Counted from the stretch's first letter, positions 21,369-33,712 are shown. The stretch: 64,000 nucleotides of DNA from Linyphia triangularis (GCA_963978545.1 OZ021723.1:10356093-10420092); one strand, 5' to 3'. Notes: a model not told the origin generated them from the letters alone. Numbers and translations are program-made.

Positions 21369-21820
21369 TGTTATGAATTTTTCCACTGAGGCAATGATGG
21401 CACAGTTTTTAAGATGAAAACTACTATTTATTCACTCTTCAAAGGCACAAAATTTATTCAAAGACAACAGTGTAATCAATCTCAAGCTTCAACACAAGCT
21501 TCAGTAAGAACAATTTCGAATACAGCGATTATACAAGCTATCTCCAGTAAACAAAGCAATCAGCTCTCATCGAAGTCCGAAGTCAATCTGAAAACTTTCC
21601 CGATCTCTGGTCTTTATATAGCAGGCGCGTGAGAACATTCCCGAAATTTCCAGCCAATTCGTCGAAAAAGAAACGTCTCGAAATTTCTCGATTGCTTTAG
21701 GTGTTGCCACCTTTTTCTAACCTGTATAATCGCTGTTAATAAATAAAATAAGATAAAATAAATTAGAATTTTAAAATAATACGTCACTATTTACACTATA
21801 TACAGACAATTTGTGCAACA
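21369..21820 (-). mobile_element. Solo LTR, family I, copy 2
   Basis: On the minus strand it runs TGTTGCACAAATTGTC ... AAAAATTCATAACA, with 4-bp duplication ATAT on both sides (21365-21368, 21821-21824). It is homologous over its length to 27823-28285 in opposite orientation. A TATA-like CTATATAAAGACC lies on the minus strand. No internal retrotransposon sequence adjoins. Confidence 0.75.
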
Positions 21821-21824
21821 ATAT

Positions 21825-22229
21825 TGTTTATGTTCACTTTCTTCTGACGCAACTGCATGTGGTTTTTCTTTGCATACTAAAGATTTTAATCATCTACTGT
21901 TCATTGAAACTGGTGTCATACTGATGTATTTTATTCTTTCTCACTATTTGTAAGATTAATTTAAATTACCCACAAGTTTTCTAAATCATCAATTTCATGA
22001 AGGCGACACTTCATTGTTTTCAATAATAAAACCTACTACAAGAAAACAAACCATGATACAGCTCAAAGGCCAAATATCCTCCTCAATGAATCATAGGAAA
22101 CTTCCATCCAAAAGAGAAACCATGTTTCTATTTTTTGTAATTTTTTTTTTTCATTTGAAGCTTTGATATTTAATTTTGGTTATTTTGTCACCATATTTGG
22201 TTACTTATATTTGCGTACTGTTGGTTTTT
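21825..22229. other. No recognised feature
   Basis: AT-rich spacer before the minisatellite. Confidence 0.5.
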
Positions 22230-23720
22230 ATAAAATTTGTCAGCTTGCATTATGTATTGCATTTTTCCAGTGTGATACGCTGTGTTAACTTTGTGTTTTG
22301 TATTATGTATATTGCATTGTATTATGTATATTTTATTGTATTATGTATATTATATTGTATTATGTATATTGTATTGTATAATCCTGTAACTATTGTGTAT
22401 TGTGTAAGCTCGTATATATTGCTTGCATTATATATTGCATTTTTCCAATATGCTTGTCAAACGCTGTGTCAACTTTGTATATTGCATTATATTATGCACA
22501 TTGTATTGTATTATGTATATTGTATTGTATTATGTATATTGTATTGTATTATGTATATTGTATTGTATTATGTATATTGTATTGTATTATGTATATTGTA
22601 TTGTATAATCCTGTAACTATTGTGTATTGTGTAAGCTTGTATATATTGCTTGCATTATATATTGCATTTTTCCAATATGCTTGTCAAACGCTGTGTCAAC
22701 TTTGTATATTGCATTATATTATGTACATTGTATTGTATTATGTATATTGTATTGTATTATGTATATTGCATTGTATTATGCACATTGTATTGTATTATGT
22801 ATATTGTATTGTATTATGTATATTGTATTGTATTATGTATATTGTATTGTATTATGTATATTGTATTGTATTATGTATATTGTATTGTATTATGTATATT
22901 GTATTGTATTATGCACATTGTATTGTATTATGTATATTGTATTGTATTATGTATATTGCATTGTATTATGCACATTGTATTGTATTATGTATATTGTATT
23001 GTATTATGTATATTGTATTGTATTATGTACATTGTATTGTATTATGTATATTGTATTGTATTATGTATATTGTATTGTATTATGCACATTGTATTGTATT
23101 ATGTATATTGTATTGTATTATGTATATTGTATTGTATTATGCACATTGTATTGTATTATGTATATTGTATTGTATTATGTATATTGCATTGTATTATGCA
23201 CATTGTATTGTATTATGTATATTGTATTGTATTATGTATATTGCATTGTATTATGCACATTGTATTGTATTATGTATATTGTATTGTATTATGTATATTG
23301 TATTGTATTATGTATATTGTATTGTATTATGGATATTGTATTGTATTATGTATGTTGTATTGTATTATGTATATTGCATTGTATATTGTATTGTATTATG
23401 TATATTGTATTGTATTATGTATATTGTATTGTATTATGTATATTGTATTGTATTATGTATATTGTATTGTATTATGCACATTGTATTGTATTATGTATAT
23501 TGTATTGTATTATGTATATTGCATTGTATTATGCACATTGTATTGTATTATGTATATTGTATTGTATTATGTATATTGTATTGTATTATGTATATTGTAT
23601 TGTATTATGTATATTGTATTGTATTATGGATATTGTATTGTATTATGTATGTTGTATTGTATAATCCTGTAACTATTGTGTATTGTGTGCATGATCCTGT
23701 AACTAAGCTATATTGTATGT
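22230..23720. repeat. 19-bp minisatellite with interspersed variant blocks
   Basis: Tandem array of TATTATGTATATTGTATTG (19 bp), with variant units carrying GCACATTG or ATTGCATTG that recur in ordered fashion. A non-repeat block (CCTGTAACTATTGTGTATTG ... TTGTCAAACGCTGTGTCAAC) occurs at about 22383-22480 and again at about 22613-22706, about 230 bp apart, with a diverged first copy near 22238. Because 19 is not a multiple of 3 and the unit lacks stops in this direction, all three plus frames stay open for hundreds of codons. These are not genes. Confidence 0.95.
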
Positions 23721-23759
23721 ATGATCGTGTAACTATCGTATGTAAATTATTTTCTATTT

Positions 23760-23852
23760 CTATATACGTGTATATATATATTTACTCGACCAACCCTGTT
23801 GGGCCTTGAGCCTGTCGTTGGTCTTAAAATTTGTATTTGTATTTGTATTTGA
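23760..23852 (+). repeat. Possible LINE 3' tail
   Basis: CCTTGAGCCTGTCGTTGGTC followed by a TGTATTTGTATTTGTATTTG tail resembles the repetitive 3' ends of arthropod LINEs. No reverse transcriptase is present, so this is only a suggestion. Confidence 0.3.
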
Positions 23853-23935
23853 AGCAAAATTTTAAAAATGCTGGTCATTCAACAGCTATACATGTCACTG
23901 AGGTATGGACTAAAACTTCAATACCGAAGAAATTA

Positions 23936-24111
23936 GCCGACCAAACGGTATAGTGGTTAGCGTGCTAGCTTCTAGACCGCGAGGTTGCGGGTTCCGAGTC
24001 CCGTGTTGGCATGGGTGTTTGTAAATGTATGTTGGCTTGTCTAATGACGAATGTTTCGGCGCATTATAGCCCTCGTGTTGCTGACGGAGCCAGATAATCT
24101 GAATACAATCA
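23936..24111 (+). mobile_element. tRNA-derived SINE family 1, full copy
   Basis: 176 bp beginning GCCGACCAAACGGTATAGTG. The A-box region (TATAGTGGTTAGCGTGC) and B-box region (GGTTCCGAGTCC) of a tRNA-like Pol III promoter are followed by an unrelated body and a short ACAATCA tail. Flanked by a perfect 13-bp duplication ACCGAAGAAATTA (23923-23935, 24112-24124). Confidence 0.92.
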
Positions 24112-24124
24112 ACCGAAGAAATTA

Positions 24125-24647
24125 AAATAACATGTGGTTGCTCAAATAGAAAAATTGTTGGCCAAACTTGAAGAAGTTAAGTAGTTTGTGTATACAGGTA
24201 CATCAGTGTTCAAACTCTTTGGACAAAAACAAACAAACAAATTCCATGATTTTTCAATGACACGAGTTCTTTTGAAAACAAAAATTAACGACCTCACAGT
24301 TTTGTTTCATTTATTATTATTTCATAATAAAATATATGCACACAGAGCAGCACATTGTACACACTATATATGTTTGTAATAAGTTATTAATGATTTTATG
24401 TAATAAAAAAGTTGACAATGGAGATATTTTTTTCTTTCTCACAATTTACACTTTAAAGTGAAAAAAACTTGATTTTTTCCATGATAGTGGTAATTTCAAT
24501 TACCGGTAGCAACCCTAAATTTTATTTAAATTACCCAAAATGTTTACACATGTGTTTTCTCACCAAAAGGAATCATTTGAAAGGGTGTCCTGTTCAAAAT
24601 TTAATTTTTTTTTTTAGTGGCATATAAGACACACCTTAATGTATACG
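24125..24647. other. No recognised feature
   Basis: AT-rich spacer with short homopolymer runs; no gene recognised. Confidence 0.5.
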
Positions 24648-25347
24648 TAGGGTAATGAAAGTATAGCATTTGGTTAAAAAAAAAAAAAAAAAAAAATTAC
24701 ATTTCTCTACGTTTTCGAACACCCAGATTTCAAAAAAGTGATCTAGAAAAAATTTATGATGGTCAGCATAACTCCCGAACAAATTGACCTAGAATGTTCA
24801 AATTTAGTGTGTGGGTTGGTGGTGGTCATGGAACCTACCATTAAGGTTTTCTTCAAAATCGTGCATGCTCATAAGATAAATGCCATTAAATTTTATTTTT
24901 TCAATGATTGCAAAAAAGCGGCTCCAATGATTTTGATCATAATCGCTGTGGTAATGTCTCTGAAGGTGTTCTAAACATCCCCACCTCCGAAATTCCCGTA
25001 AAAATGCCTTAATGACGTAAAATGTAGAAAAATGAATGCCATCAACACATTCTCTTTTCTTGAGCATAGTTCATCTACAGTCGCTTTTCTCCTCTCCTTA
25101 GTTTCATTTATAAGAAAGGATAATATAAGAATTATCGAAAAATATATCGCCAAAATCACCATTTTGGTGGAGATTTTTTTTTTGTTTTGCTTTTTTAAAG
25201 AGCCATGCAAGAATTATCGCAAAAAAAATATCGCCAAACCGGCCTTTTTTTTCTAATTGAATGATGAAAATATAAAAACTGTAAATGACACAAATCCACG
25301 TCAGTATTATAGTGTAATCGAAAGTTGTGCGATGTTCCACACCCCTA
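24648..25347 (+). repeat. Dispersed repeat D, copy 1 (700 bp)
   Basis: Begins TAGGGTAATGAAAGTATAGC and ends CGATGTTCCACACCCCTA; the ends are weakly inverted (TAGGG...CCCTA). The interior is GATCTAGAAAAAATTTATG, CTCCCGAACAAATTGACCTA, CATCCCCACCTCCGAAAT, ATATCGCCAAAAT. Other copies: 37600-38352 (+), 35810-36376 (-), 48562-50215 (-, split by an LTR), 9214-9800 (-), 62905-63165 (-). Non-coding; class unknown. Confidence 0.7.
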
Positions 25348-26706
25348 CTTTTAACTCATCTGTAAAGTTGACAAAATAAGCTATAGGTTCCTTTGGTTCT
25401 AAGGAACATATAACTTAGCTTCTAATTAAAAAAAAATATATAGAGTTATCAGTTTTAAGTGGCCTGATTTTGGAATATTTTCTTGGAACCGAACCAGAAG
25501 GACAATCTATAAGAATTTCAAATCTTTTTTTTCTTCTTCTTCATTCACGGGTTTTCAGACAGCTAGACATAAAAATGGATCCAAGTTAAAGAGTCGAAAT
25601 GTATTTCAGACAATGAATCGTAGCTTCATTTGGAAAAGGAATGATAAATAGATGTGATGTGTTCTAGAACACAGTAGTTAAATGTTCTACTGTAAAAAAA
25701 TACTCCAGATGGTCTAGTTTTCGTTGGAGGGCCGCTGAAAAAACATTCGGGCCCCTCTGCAGCCACCTAAAGGGCCCTCCTCAATATTTATACGCAAAGA
25801 AAAAAAAAACTGCAAAATGCCGAAGTAAAAGTAATAATATATTTTGTTCTTATATTTTATTGTAATGTAACATTCCATTTTCTTGCAATGATTTAACTTA
25901 ATAAAACCAATTGAAAGTCCTAATACATAAATTGTTTATTTAAAAAAAATAAAAAAATCCTGATGTTATGAAACAAAGTGAATTTTTTTATCGGATAAAT
26001 TTTAAAATTTAGTCAGTAACATAAAAATAAATTTTTAAAGTATTTTCAATTAAACTAAGGTTCAAATGTGTTACATGGTGGCAAAGATAATTCGCCAAAC
26101 CTAAGAAACTGGTAAGATTTGTTCGTTTCGTTTGATATAGCCCAGTGCAAGAAGAGTGGGTAAACGCGGGGTGACGCGTCCCCCCACTTTTCAAGAAAAT
26201 ACCCACACGTCTCCCCACTTCTAAAACCCCTGAAATCCATCCCTCCACTTTTAAAAGCATTCAACCCTCCTGAAAACAACTGATGAAAAATAACATTAAC
26301 CTTTAAATGTAGTGACACTGTGAAAATGGGATTAATTTTTACATTTGAAAACTTTAATACCATTTATGGTGTATTTATCATATTAATATAAAAATGTTGG
26401 GTACTAATTTGTATAAAGATATTAGTATTTTTACTAACAAATATAGTTACACTTGGTCAACTTTTTACTTTTGAGGAACTTTCTTTTAAATTAAATTTGT
26501 ATTCTTGTTTCAAATAGAGACAAGCTATTTTTCTTTTTAAAAAAAAAAAAAAATAAGAAAAGGAAAAAAAAAAAAATTATTTTAGAATTCTCTATTAATT
26601 TAATTTTATGAAAGTATGCACATTTATAAGTATTATTTAAATTTAAATAAACAGTTATGTATATAAGGTTGAATTATTGCTTCACCAAATCTCTTAATTC
26701 CTATTA
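25348..26706. other. No recognised feature
   Basis: AT-rich; a GC-richer stretch near 25720-25790 (CGGGCCCCTCTGCAGCC) may be an old transposon end. Poly-A runs occur near 26540. No gene recognised. Confidence 0.45.
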
Positions 26707-26896
26707 GCCGACCAAACGGTATAGTGGTTAGCGTGCTAGCTTCTAGACCGCGTGGTTGCGGGTTCCGAGTCCCGTGTTAGGCATGGGTGTTTGTAAATGT
26801 ATGTTGGCTTGTCTAATGACGAATGTTTTGGCGCATTATAGCCCTCGTGTTGCTGACGGCGCCAGATAATCTGAAAACAACCAAACAACCAACCAA
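26707..26896 (+). mobile_element. tRNA-derived SINE family 1, copy 2
   Basis: Same head (GCCGACCAAACGGTATAGTG), body and CCAACCAA-type tail as 23936-24111. No clear target duplication. Confidence 0.85.
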
Positions 26897-26989
26897 GTAA
26901 AAATACTAAGTCGCCGAATATTCATTAAAATAACAATAAATTTTGGATCGTTTAATTTTAATGTTAGGAAGTATAAATTATTTTTCTAC

Positions 26990-27235
26990 TATACTAAACC
27001 TCAACTTAACTAGACATCACTTACACGGTAGATCCTCTCAGTGCTCATAGGTATTTAATCCATTTTGGCGGCGTGAAAGCATAATGTTCGCCAAACCACA
27101 ACCCCTATAGAGAACAAAAGGCTCTAAGGTTTGGCGAGAATTATCTCTTCACTCCGGCAAAATGGATTAAATACTTATGAGCACTGTCACGATCTACCGT
27201 CTAAGTGATGTCTAGTTAAGTTGAAGTTTAGTATA
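26990..27235. mobile_element. Palindromic TA-target MITE, family A, copy 3
   Basis: TATACTAAACCTCAACTTAA ... GTTAAGTTGAAGTTTAGTATA (246 bp), near-complete palindrome with the family's CGCCAAACC/GGTTTGGCG centre. Confidence 0.88.
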
Positions 27236-27822
27236 GTTAATATTCTTATTATATGTTACGAAATTATAAAATTTATCATTGAAGATTGGAGAAGGGCGGA
27301 CGGGGGGTGGTGAGGTCTTGTCACCAAATTTTGGGCATCCCCCCCACTCCCCCCCCCCCTTCACTTCTACCACTGATATAGCCACTAATAACAACTTGAT
27401 TAGTTGTCACTTTCTGAAGGATAGAAGAAACAGGTATGAAAAATTATTCTTTTTAATTTTGTATTGCATTATGAAATAGATTTAGGGGGGGGACGTAATT
27501 AGACTGAAAATCCCCGTGTATTAAATTGAAACGATTCGATTAATTATGATAAGTGTGGGAGTAATTAACTTTCTTTTCTAAATGCTAATGGGTAATTTCA
27601 TCCATATTACGTCGAGTTTACTTGGTATACAAAACCAAAAACATTCCACACTGGTTTTGGATTTAACTTTTTTTTGTGAAAACTTAGTTCTAGATGCTAC
27701 GCATTCAAGTTCAGTTTAATATAAGTGATGTTTGACAAAAATGATGAGGTAAAATTTGTTGTACAACATTTTAAATCGAGGAATTTTAATGTTGTAAAAA
27801 CCCTCAGTGGGCTGGTACATAC
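27236..27822. other. No recognised feature
   Basis: AT-rich, with G/C homopolymer stretches at about 27298-27360. No gene. Confidence 0.5.
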
Positions 27823-28285
27823 TGTTGCACAAATTGTCTATATATATTGTAAATAGTGACGTATTATTTTAAAATTCTATTGTAATTTATTTTTATCTTA
27901 TTTTATTTTTTTAACAGCGATTATACAGGTTAGAAAAAGGTGGCAACACCTAAAGCAATCGAGAAGTTTCGAGATATTTCTTTTCCGATGAATTGGTTGG
28001 AAATTTCGCGAATGTCTCACGCGCTTGTATATAAAAGACTGGAGAACGGGAAAGTTTTCAGATGTACTTCGGACTTCGTTGAAAGCTGATCGCTTTGTTG
28101 ACCTATTGGAGTGAGCTTGTATAATCGCTGTATTCGAAGCTGTTCTCGTTGAAGCTTGTATTGAAGATTAATAGTGATTGCACTGTTATCTGTGAATAAA
28201 TTTTGTGAGTTTTCTGAAGAGAATAAATACTAGTTTTTATCTGAAAAACTGTGCCGTCATTGCCTCAGCGGAAAAATTCGTAACA
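27823..28285 (+). mobile_element. Solo LTR, family I, copy 1
   Basis: TGTTGCACAAATTGTC ... GGAAAAATTCGTAACA, 463 bp, with 4-bp duplication ATAC (27819-27822, 28286-28289). Contains TTGTATATAAAAGACTGG (TATA-like) and AATAAA signals before TGCCGTCATTGCC. Homologous to 21369-21820. Confidence 0.78.
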
Positions 28286-28492
28286 ATACATATACATTTC
28301 CTAACAAGGATTCTGTGAATTTGTTAGTGTGAGGTTTTGATCTCTCTTCGACCGGTTGGGCCCACCTTGATGGATTCGGGATTAGAGCTTTAGCCTTGTA
28401 TACAAAAGGTACTGGATTCCAATCCGGGGTTAGGCTTAGAAGTTTGTCATGTTTAGGAATCCACGTTAAGCTGTAGGTTCCAACCTGGTTGG

Positions 28493-28678
28493 GCCGACCA
28501 AACGGTATAGTGGTTAGCGTGCTAGCTTCTAGACTGCGAGGTTGCGGGTTCCGAGTCCCGTGTTAGGCATGGGTGTTTGTAAATGTATGTTGGTTTGTCT
28601 AATGACGAATGTTTCGGCGCATTATAGCCCTCGTGATGCTGACGGCGCCAGATAATCTGAAAACAACTAACCAACCGG
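28493..28678 (+). mobile_element. tRNA-derived SINE family 1, copy 3
   Basis: GCCGACCAAACGGTATAGTG head, common body, ACTAACCAACC tail. 9-bp duplication CCTGGTTGG at 28484-28492 and 28679-28687. Confidence 0.88.
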
Positions 28679-28770
28679 CCTGGTTGGTCGTTATTGTGTA
28701 GAAATATGTCGTAGAGCTTACAAACCAGCCAACCTGGAATTTAGTCTTTAGCAGATTTCAATATTAATAT

Positions 28771-29451
28771 TGTTGCGTGGGTGGGTTCGAAAGATTTGAA
28801 GCCAAAGCAGATCAAAACTTGCAGAAATTTATTCCGATATAACTCCAGAACTTCTCGTTCTAGTAGACTCAATACAGCTCTTCACACAACAAAAGTTAAA
28901 AACTTGACAACACAACTGCTAAGAATCGCCACAAAAGACAATGCAATACAGTTCACTTACGGAACTCTCTGAATGTTCGCTGAGAGACAGCTAACTCAGT
29001 CACTCCAGTCAACTAACTCAGTCAACTCACTAATTCACCTAACTCAACTCATGGCCGGGCTTATATAGGAAAGGCAATCCTTCGTGAATCTTCTAGAGAT
29101 AGAAATTTGGAGGACTTTCAAGATCGTAGTCGAAAAGCCCTATACATGTACATGGGGGCCGAAAATATCGCCAAATGATCACCAAGTTTAGCGACATTCG
29201 ATGATTTCTCGCCAAATTTGGCGACACAAATTAGTCGCCAAAACAGTCGCCAACTTGGCTCTATCTCGCCAATTTGGCGAGATTGCCATTACCATAATGT
29301 GGCTTTCTCTTTGTAAAACTCGCTTCCCAGCATTATCTCTGTAAAACTCGTTTTCAAGCATTTGCACTGCCTTATGCGAAATGTACATAAATTTATCTTT
29401 TTACATAATTAATGCTACGAAATATTTACAAATATACAGAAATTCGTAACA
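28771..29451 (-). mobile_element. Solo LTR, family J (681 bp)
   Basis: TGTTGCGTGGGTGGG ... AATTCGTAACA with 4-bp duplication ATAT (28767-28770, 29452-29455). On the minus strand a TATA-like CCTATATAAGC precedes an AATAAA-containing GGAATAAATTTC, so minus is the likely sense. It contains a dense cluster of TCGCCAA/TTGGCGA motifs at 29165-29285. No internal retroelement genes. Confidence 0.65.
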
Positions 29452-29646
29452 ATATTGAAACACTGTAATGATCCGTCGCCAAGTCCGATGTGAAAGCGGC
29501 CGAATCCGAAAGTGTGCATCATTTTGACTGAACTTACACAGGTTTTCGATCCCTAACAACTCGGCTTATACTCTAACTAGAATCCTGATTCTTTTTTTGC
29601 TTTTGTGTTATCTCGGGAGAATAGACGAAAAATAACAACATAATAA

Positions 29647-30267
29647 GGAACTTGCGCGTTTTTTTTTTGGTTTTATTTTTAAATAAAAGTAGAGAAAAAA
29701 TCATGAAAAACAATACCATTCTTTCAAAATATATGAACGCGGATAGATAGTTAAAAAACAAATACTTAGTTTTTCACTTTGCGATTTGGCGAGAAAAAGC
29801 TACTTTTGCGTGTGACGTCAGCGCGCGGATGATGAACCAGTCTAAAACCTGTTTCAGACCAGATTTCTCCCCGGATTTTCGACGGAATCTATGCGTAAGA
29901 ACGTCACGGTTTTTACATGCGTTTTTGGTCCCGTGACTTTTGCATTGATTTCAAACTGGATTTAGCCGACCAAACGGTATAGTGGTTAGCGTGCTAGTTT
30001 CTAAACCGCGAGGTTGCTGGTTCGAGTCCCGTGTTAGGCATGGGTGTTTGTAAATGTATGTTGGCTTGTCTAATGACGAATGTTTCGAAGCATTATAGCC
30101 CTCGTGTTGCTGACGGCGCCAGATAATCTGAATACAACCAATCAAACTGGATTTATGATTAATTGAAAGCATAAAGATAAAAAATAATTGCACTGCTCAA
30201 ACATATATTCGTTGGATAACACTAGAAAATACAAAAAATATTCATTTTCATCACTTGTGCAAGTTCC
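29647..30267. mobile_element. Family H element, copy 1, containing a SINE
   Basis: Inverted ends GGAACTTGCGCG and TTGTGCAAGTTCC. Collinear with 51542-51987 (shared CAATACCATTCTTTCAAAA, GAACCAGTCTAAAACCTGTT, GCATAAAGATAAAAAA). The only large difference is the SINE at 29965-30141, absent from the other copy. No coding capacity. Confidence 0.7.
29965..30141 (+). mobile_element. tRNA-derived SINE family 1, copy 4
   Basis: GCCGACCAAACGGTATAGTG; B-box GGTTCGAGTCC intact. Perfect 14-bp duplication TCAAACTGGATTTA (29951-29964, 30142-30155). The homologous position in repeat H at 51542-51987 (about 51860) is empty. Confidence 0.93.
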
Positions 30268-30474
30268 TCATTGTTAACCTTCAACCAGGGAACATGGCGA
30301 AAAATTGCTTTGAAAATCGTCGAAGCGTCTAGTATTTTGCTCTTTCGATTCTTTTTCTGATATGATAGTGACCAAAGTTAAGCCAAGAATACAACAGAGT
30401 TGGAGGAATTTAGGACCCTTTTTTTTATTATTATTTTCAGCTTGATTAGAGGAAGTGTCTTTTGTATGTTTTAA
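30268..30474. other. No recognised feature
   Basis: Short AT-rich spacer ending at the TTAA target of the next element. Confidence 0.4.
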
Positions 30475-31196
30475 CGGGATCCGGTACCGAAAATATAAAA
30501 AACTTTATTTATGTACATTTTTATTTCAAAAATTTATTTTATGTATGAGATACTATTCAAATATCTTTGAGAAAATGTTTTTTTAAATATTGCTTTTAAT
30601 TATTTAAAAAAAAATTAAAAACCAAGAAAAATCCATAAGAATTGATGTTTGCGTATTTTGATATAAGTCAAGAAAAAATAAAAAAAATTTCAAAGTGAAA
30701 GTTTTCTGTAATACATAATTATATAAAGAAAAATTTGTCTTCACAGAATTTTGATAGGTGAATTTAAAAAAAATTACAAAAATTCTCAAAGTTAAAATAT
30801 TGAAATTTTTGCTTTTTTTTTATGTTATCTTTTACGCTAAATGTTATATTTTAAAACAGAATTAAAAAAATAAAATTCTGCTAAGACAAAATATTTAAAA
30901 CTATATAAATTAAATGCTCCAAAAATTTGAATAGCCAATTGTTAATGGTTCTGGAGATATATCGATTTGAATATGTAACATCTGTGAAAAACACTAGTGC
31001 TCGAAAAACGCACTTTAAGCAGACGCTTCAAGGTGTTACGCCCATTAGTGATGTTTAAATCACATGTAATTTTGTGGCGTTCTAATCCCCGGAGGAATAA
31101 GATAAAAACATCATTCTCTTCAGGAATGTATGAACTATTATTTTAAATCAGAAAAAAAAATTGGGATTTTTGAAGAAATTTCGGTACTGGACCCCC
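30475..31196. mobile_element. TTAA-flanked element (722 bp), copy S
   Basis: Bounded by TTAA (30471-30474, 31197-31200). Inverted termini CGGGATCCGGTACCGAAA and GGGGGTCCAGTACCGAAA (right end as reverse complement). Same length as the element at 5303-6024 and a shared GGTACC core. No transposase. Confidence 0.55.
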
Positions 31197-31200
31197 TTAA

Positions 31201-31756
31201 CAAGGATGAGTATTTCTACCTTCCAGAAATAATCGCGGAAGTTTAGAATTTCTGATTAAAATGGGTCAACGGATTTCGAATATTCTTCTTTTCTCACTGT
31301 AAAAAATTGTAATTAGCGATTCTTTAATTGTAGTTGAATATAAAAACAAACTAAAGGGAAATTATAACTCGTTAACTTTTAACTGCTGTGGTTGAGTGGT
31401 TTGATGTTTTGAGTGCAAGAGCAACACGAGGTCCATGCTGCGGCAAACAAATTGGCGAACATCAATTTAAAATTTAATAAACATAGTATCGGAAAAATTA
31501 ATATAAAAGTCAAAGATGAAATATTTAGGCGGTGGAAGTATTCCATAAAAAATAACTCGCGGTTAGCCAGACCGCATACAGCAGTTAAAAATTAAATGAG
31601 TATGAGTTAAAGGAAAAAAGAAACAGTTGAAACGTATACCAGTGAATAAAACATTTATTTATACAATATACATTTTTAGATACAATTCAAACATATAGCG
31701 TGACTTTCGTTCTCCATCATCCATTATTAAACAAAATTTAATCTTTTTGTGAATTC
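31201..31756. other. No recognised feature
   Basis: AT-rich; a short plus frame at 31413 has no recognisable similarity. Confidence 0.4.
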
Positions 31757-31994
31757 TATACTAAACTTCAACTTAACTAGACATCACTTAGACGATAGAT
31801 CGTGACAGTGCTCATAGGTATTTAATCCATTTTGGCGGCGTGAAAGCATAATGTTCGCCAAACCACAACCCTGTACAGAACTATAAGGTTTGGCGAGAAT
31901 TATGTCTTCACTCCGCCAAAATGGATTAAATACCTATGAGCACTGTGACGATCTATCGTCTAAGTGATGTCTAGTTAAGTTGAAGTTTAGTATA
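31757..31994. mobile_element. Palindromic TA-target MITE, family A, copy 4
   Basis: TATACTAAACTTCAACTTAA ... GTTTAGTATA, 238 bp, nearly perfect palindrome. Confidence 0.9.
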
Positions 31995-33048
31995 ATTGTT
32001 TTAATATTTCTAGAAGAAAAATAATTCATAATTATAAATATAAAATATTTAATAACTAATTATTAGAAACAGGAATTTTGTACAACTACAAAAACACTTT
32101 TTAATGCTAAAATATAACACTTCCAACAATTCGACATAAATTATTTTTCATCATTATGAAAGAAAGTATTTTTCTTCACTGCGTATTTTTATCCTTTTAA
32201 AAGTTGTTTTATTTTCAGTAGGAATTTGTTTGAGCTTAGCATTGGTTATTTACAAAACGATCAATGCAATTTTACTTTCTGTTCTTAGCATTTTTATGTT
32301 GAAGCAGGATAAGGAATTTCGCAATGTTGTATATATTAACTTGCAGCATTGGTTTTAGATTATTATCTCAACAGTTATAAATTTAGGGAAATCAAAATAT
32401 AAATCTCATTCATCCCACTTATGAACCTTATTTTTTTAAAATTTGTCTTATTCCATTGTCACTGTATGAGACGAACTACTTTATAATTTACATATTCTTT
32501 GAAATACACTGAGGGTGATGAAAAAAAAACTGACCGTCTTAAATTTTTGTTTCTTGAGATGTACTGTATATCACAATAAAAGCTCCCTTCACGTTATCTA
32601 GCGTTGTCTGTTGCCATGGAAATCAGACTAGTCCCATTTTCCTCAAAGGATTCCAAGACAAAATCCTCAGCTGATTGCGTAACGGCGATATTTCATCGAT
32701 CGATTTAAATGATTTCTCATCATCGAAACGAAAACAGTATTGTAATCATTTAAGTCGCCAATTTCCTGCATGCTACGTCCCTATTCCAAATCGACGAGTG
32801 TTGTTTCTATAGCAACTGCCACCAATTAGACTGTTTGGCGAGAGCTGTTCTTTTGATAGACAGGTGTAGTAGGTATCCTAGGTGTTGTGTGCAACTTGGC
32901 GAACAGCGCATGGGCACTAAGAGAAATGCTTTCGCCTAATTATTACCAAAAGAAGAAATCCGATTTAATATTAGTATGTGTCTCTATGGGAACGCTCATC
33001 TTGTAGGTCATTTTCTTGAGAACGAATTTGAATACCGTTGGTTTGTTT
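31995..33048. other. No recognised feature
   Basis: AT-rich to about 32570, then a more balanced stretch (GTTGTCTGTTGCCATGGAAA near 32606; TGGCGAGAGCTGTTC near 32838) that may be an old repeat. No coding frame recognised. Confidence 0.45.
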
Positions 33049-33712
33049 ATCGACTGAGAGGCGACTGCAATTTTTGGACCCCATCGAACATCATTCTGAA
33101 TTTCTTATAGCAATTGGAGAAAAGTGAGTAGATTACGAATTCTTTGGTCTGCCGTGGCAAAAATGGCCTAAACTAGTCAAAAATCGACTTTTAATAAGTT
33201 GAACTAAATCCAATTGCCAAATGCGCCATAACTTGCCAAATAATGAGTATTTTTTTTATTTGGTAACCCTCACCCTTTAATTTTCAATAACGAAGGTTGC
33301 AGACGATTCAGATATCTGGCGACGGTCTACTTGCATCTATTAAAACGGAGCCAAGTTGGCAAAAAATATTACGTCACTTATGACGTAACTGATGTCGCCA
33401 ATTTGGCTTACTTTTAAAAGATACAAGTTTTCCGAGCCAGAGATCAGAAATCGTTTGCGCTTTTTCTCATTGAAAATCAAAACGCAGCGGGTTGCCAGAC
33501 GAAAAAGTTTGTTCTCTTTTTGGCAAGTTATGACATATTTGGCAATCGGATTTTAGTTCAACTCAATTCAAGTCGTTTTTTTGATCAGTTTCGGCCATTT
33601 TTGCCACGGCAGACCAGTGGATGTGTAATCTATTCACTTTTCTCCAATTTCCATACAAAATCCAGAACGATGTTCGATGGGGTCCAAAAATTGCAGTTAC
33701 CTCTCGGACTAT
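33049..33712. mobile_element. Foldback element family C, copy 1 (~664 bp)
   Basis: Inverted termini GACTGAGAGGCGACTGCAAT and, at the right, ATTGCAGTTACCTCTCGGAC. Arms include GTCTGCCGTGGCAAAAATGG and CATCGAACATCATTCTGAAT and their inversions. TA flanks both ends. A plus frame starting at 33520 is fortuitous. Confidence 0.8.

Noticed and set aside
22176..23809. Several overlapping plus-strand frames of 146-469 codons rich in C, I, Y and L
   Set aside because: They are translations of a stop-free 19-bp tandem repeat in three phases; no start context, splice sites or protein family.
23950..24010. tRNA gene calls at the heads of repeated elements (also 26720, 28507, 29979, 36760)
   Set aside because: Only A- and B-box-like promoter parts are present; they continue into a common non-tRNA body with target duplications, so they are SINEs.
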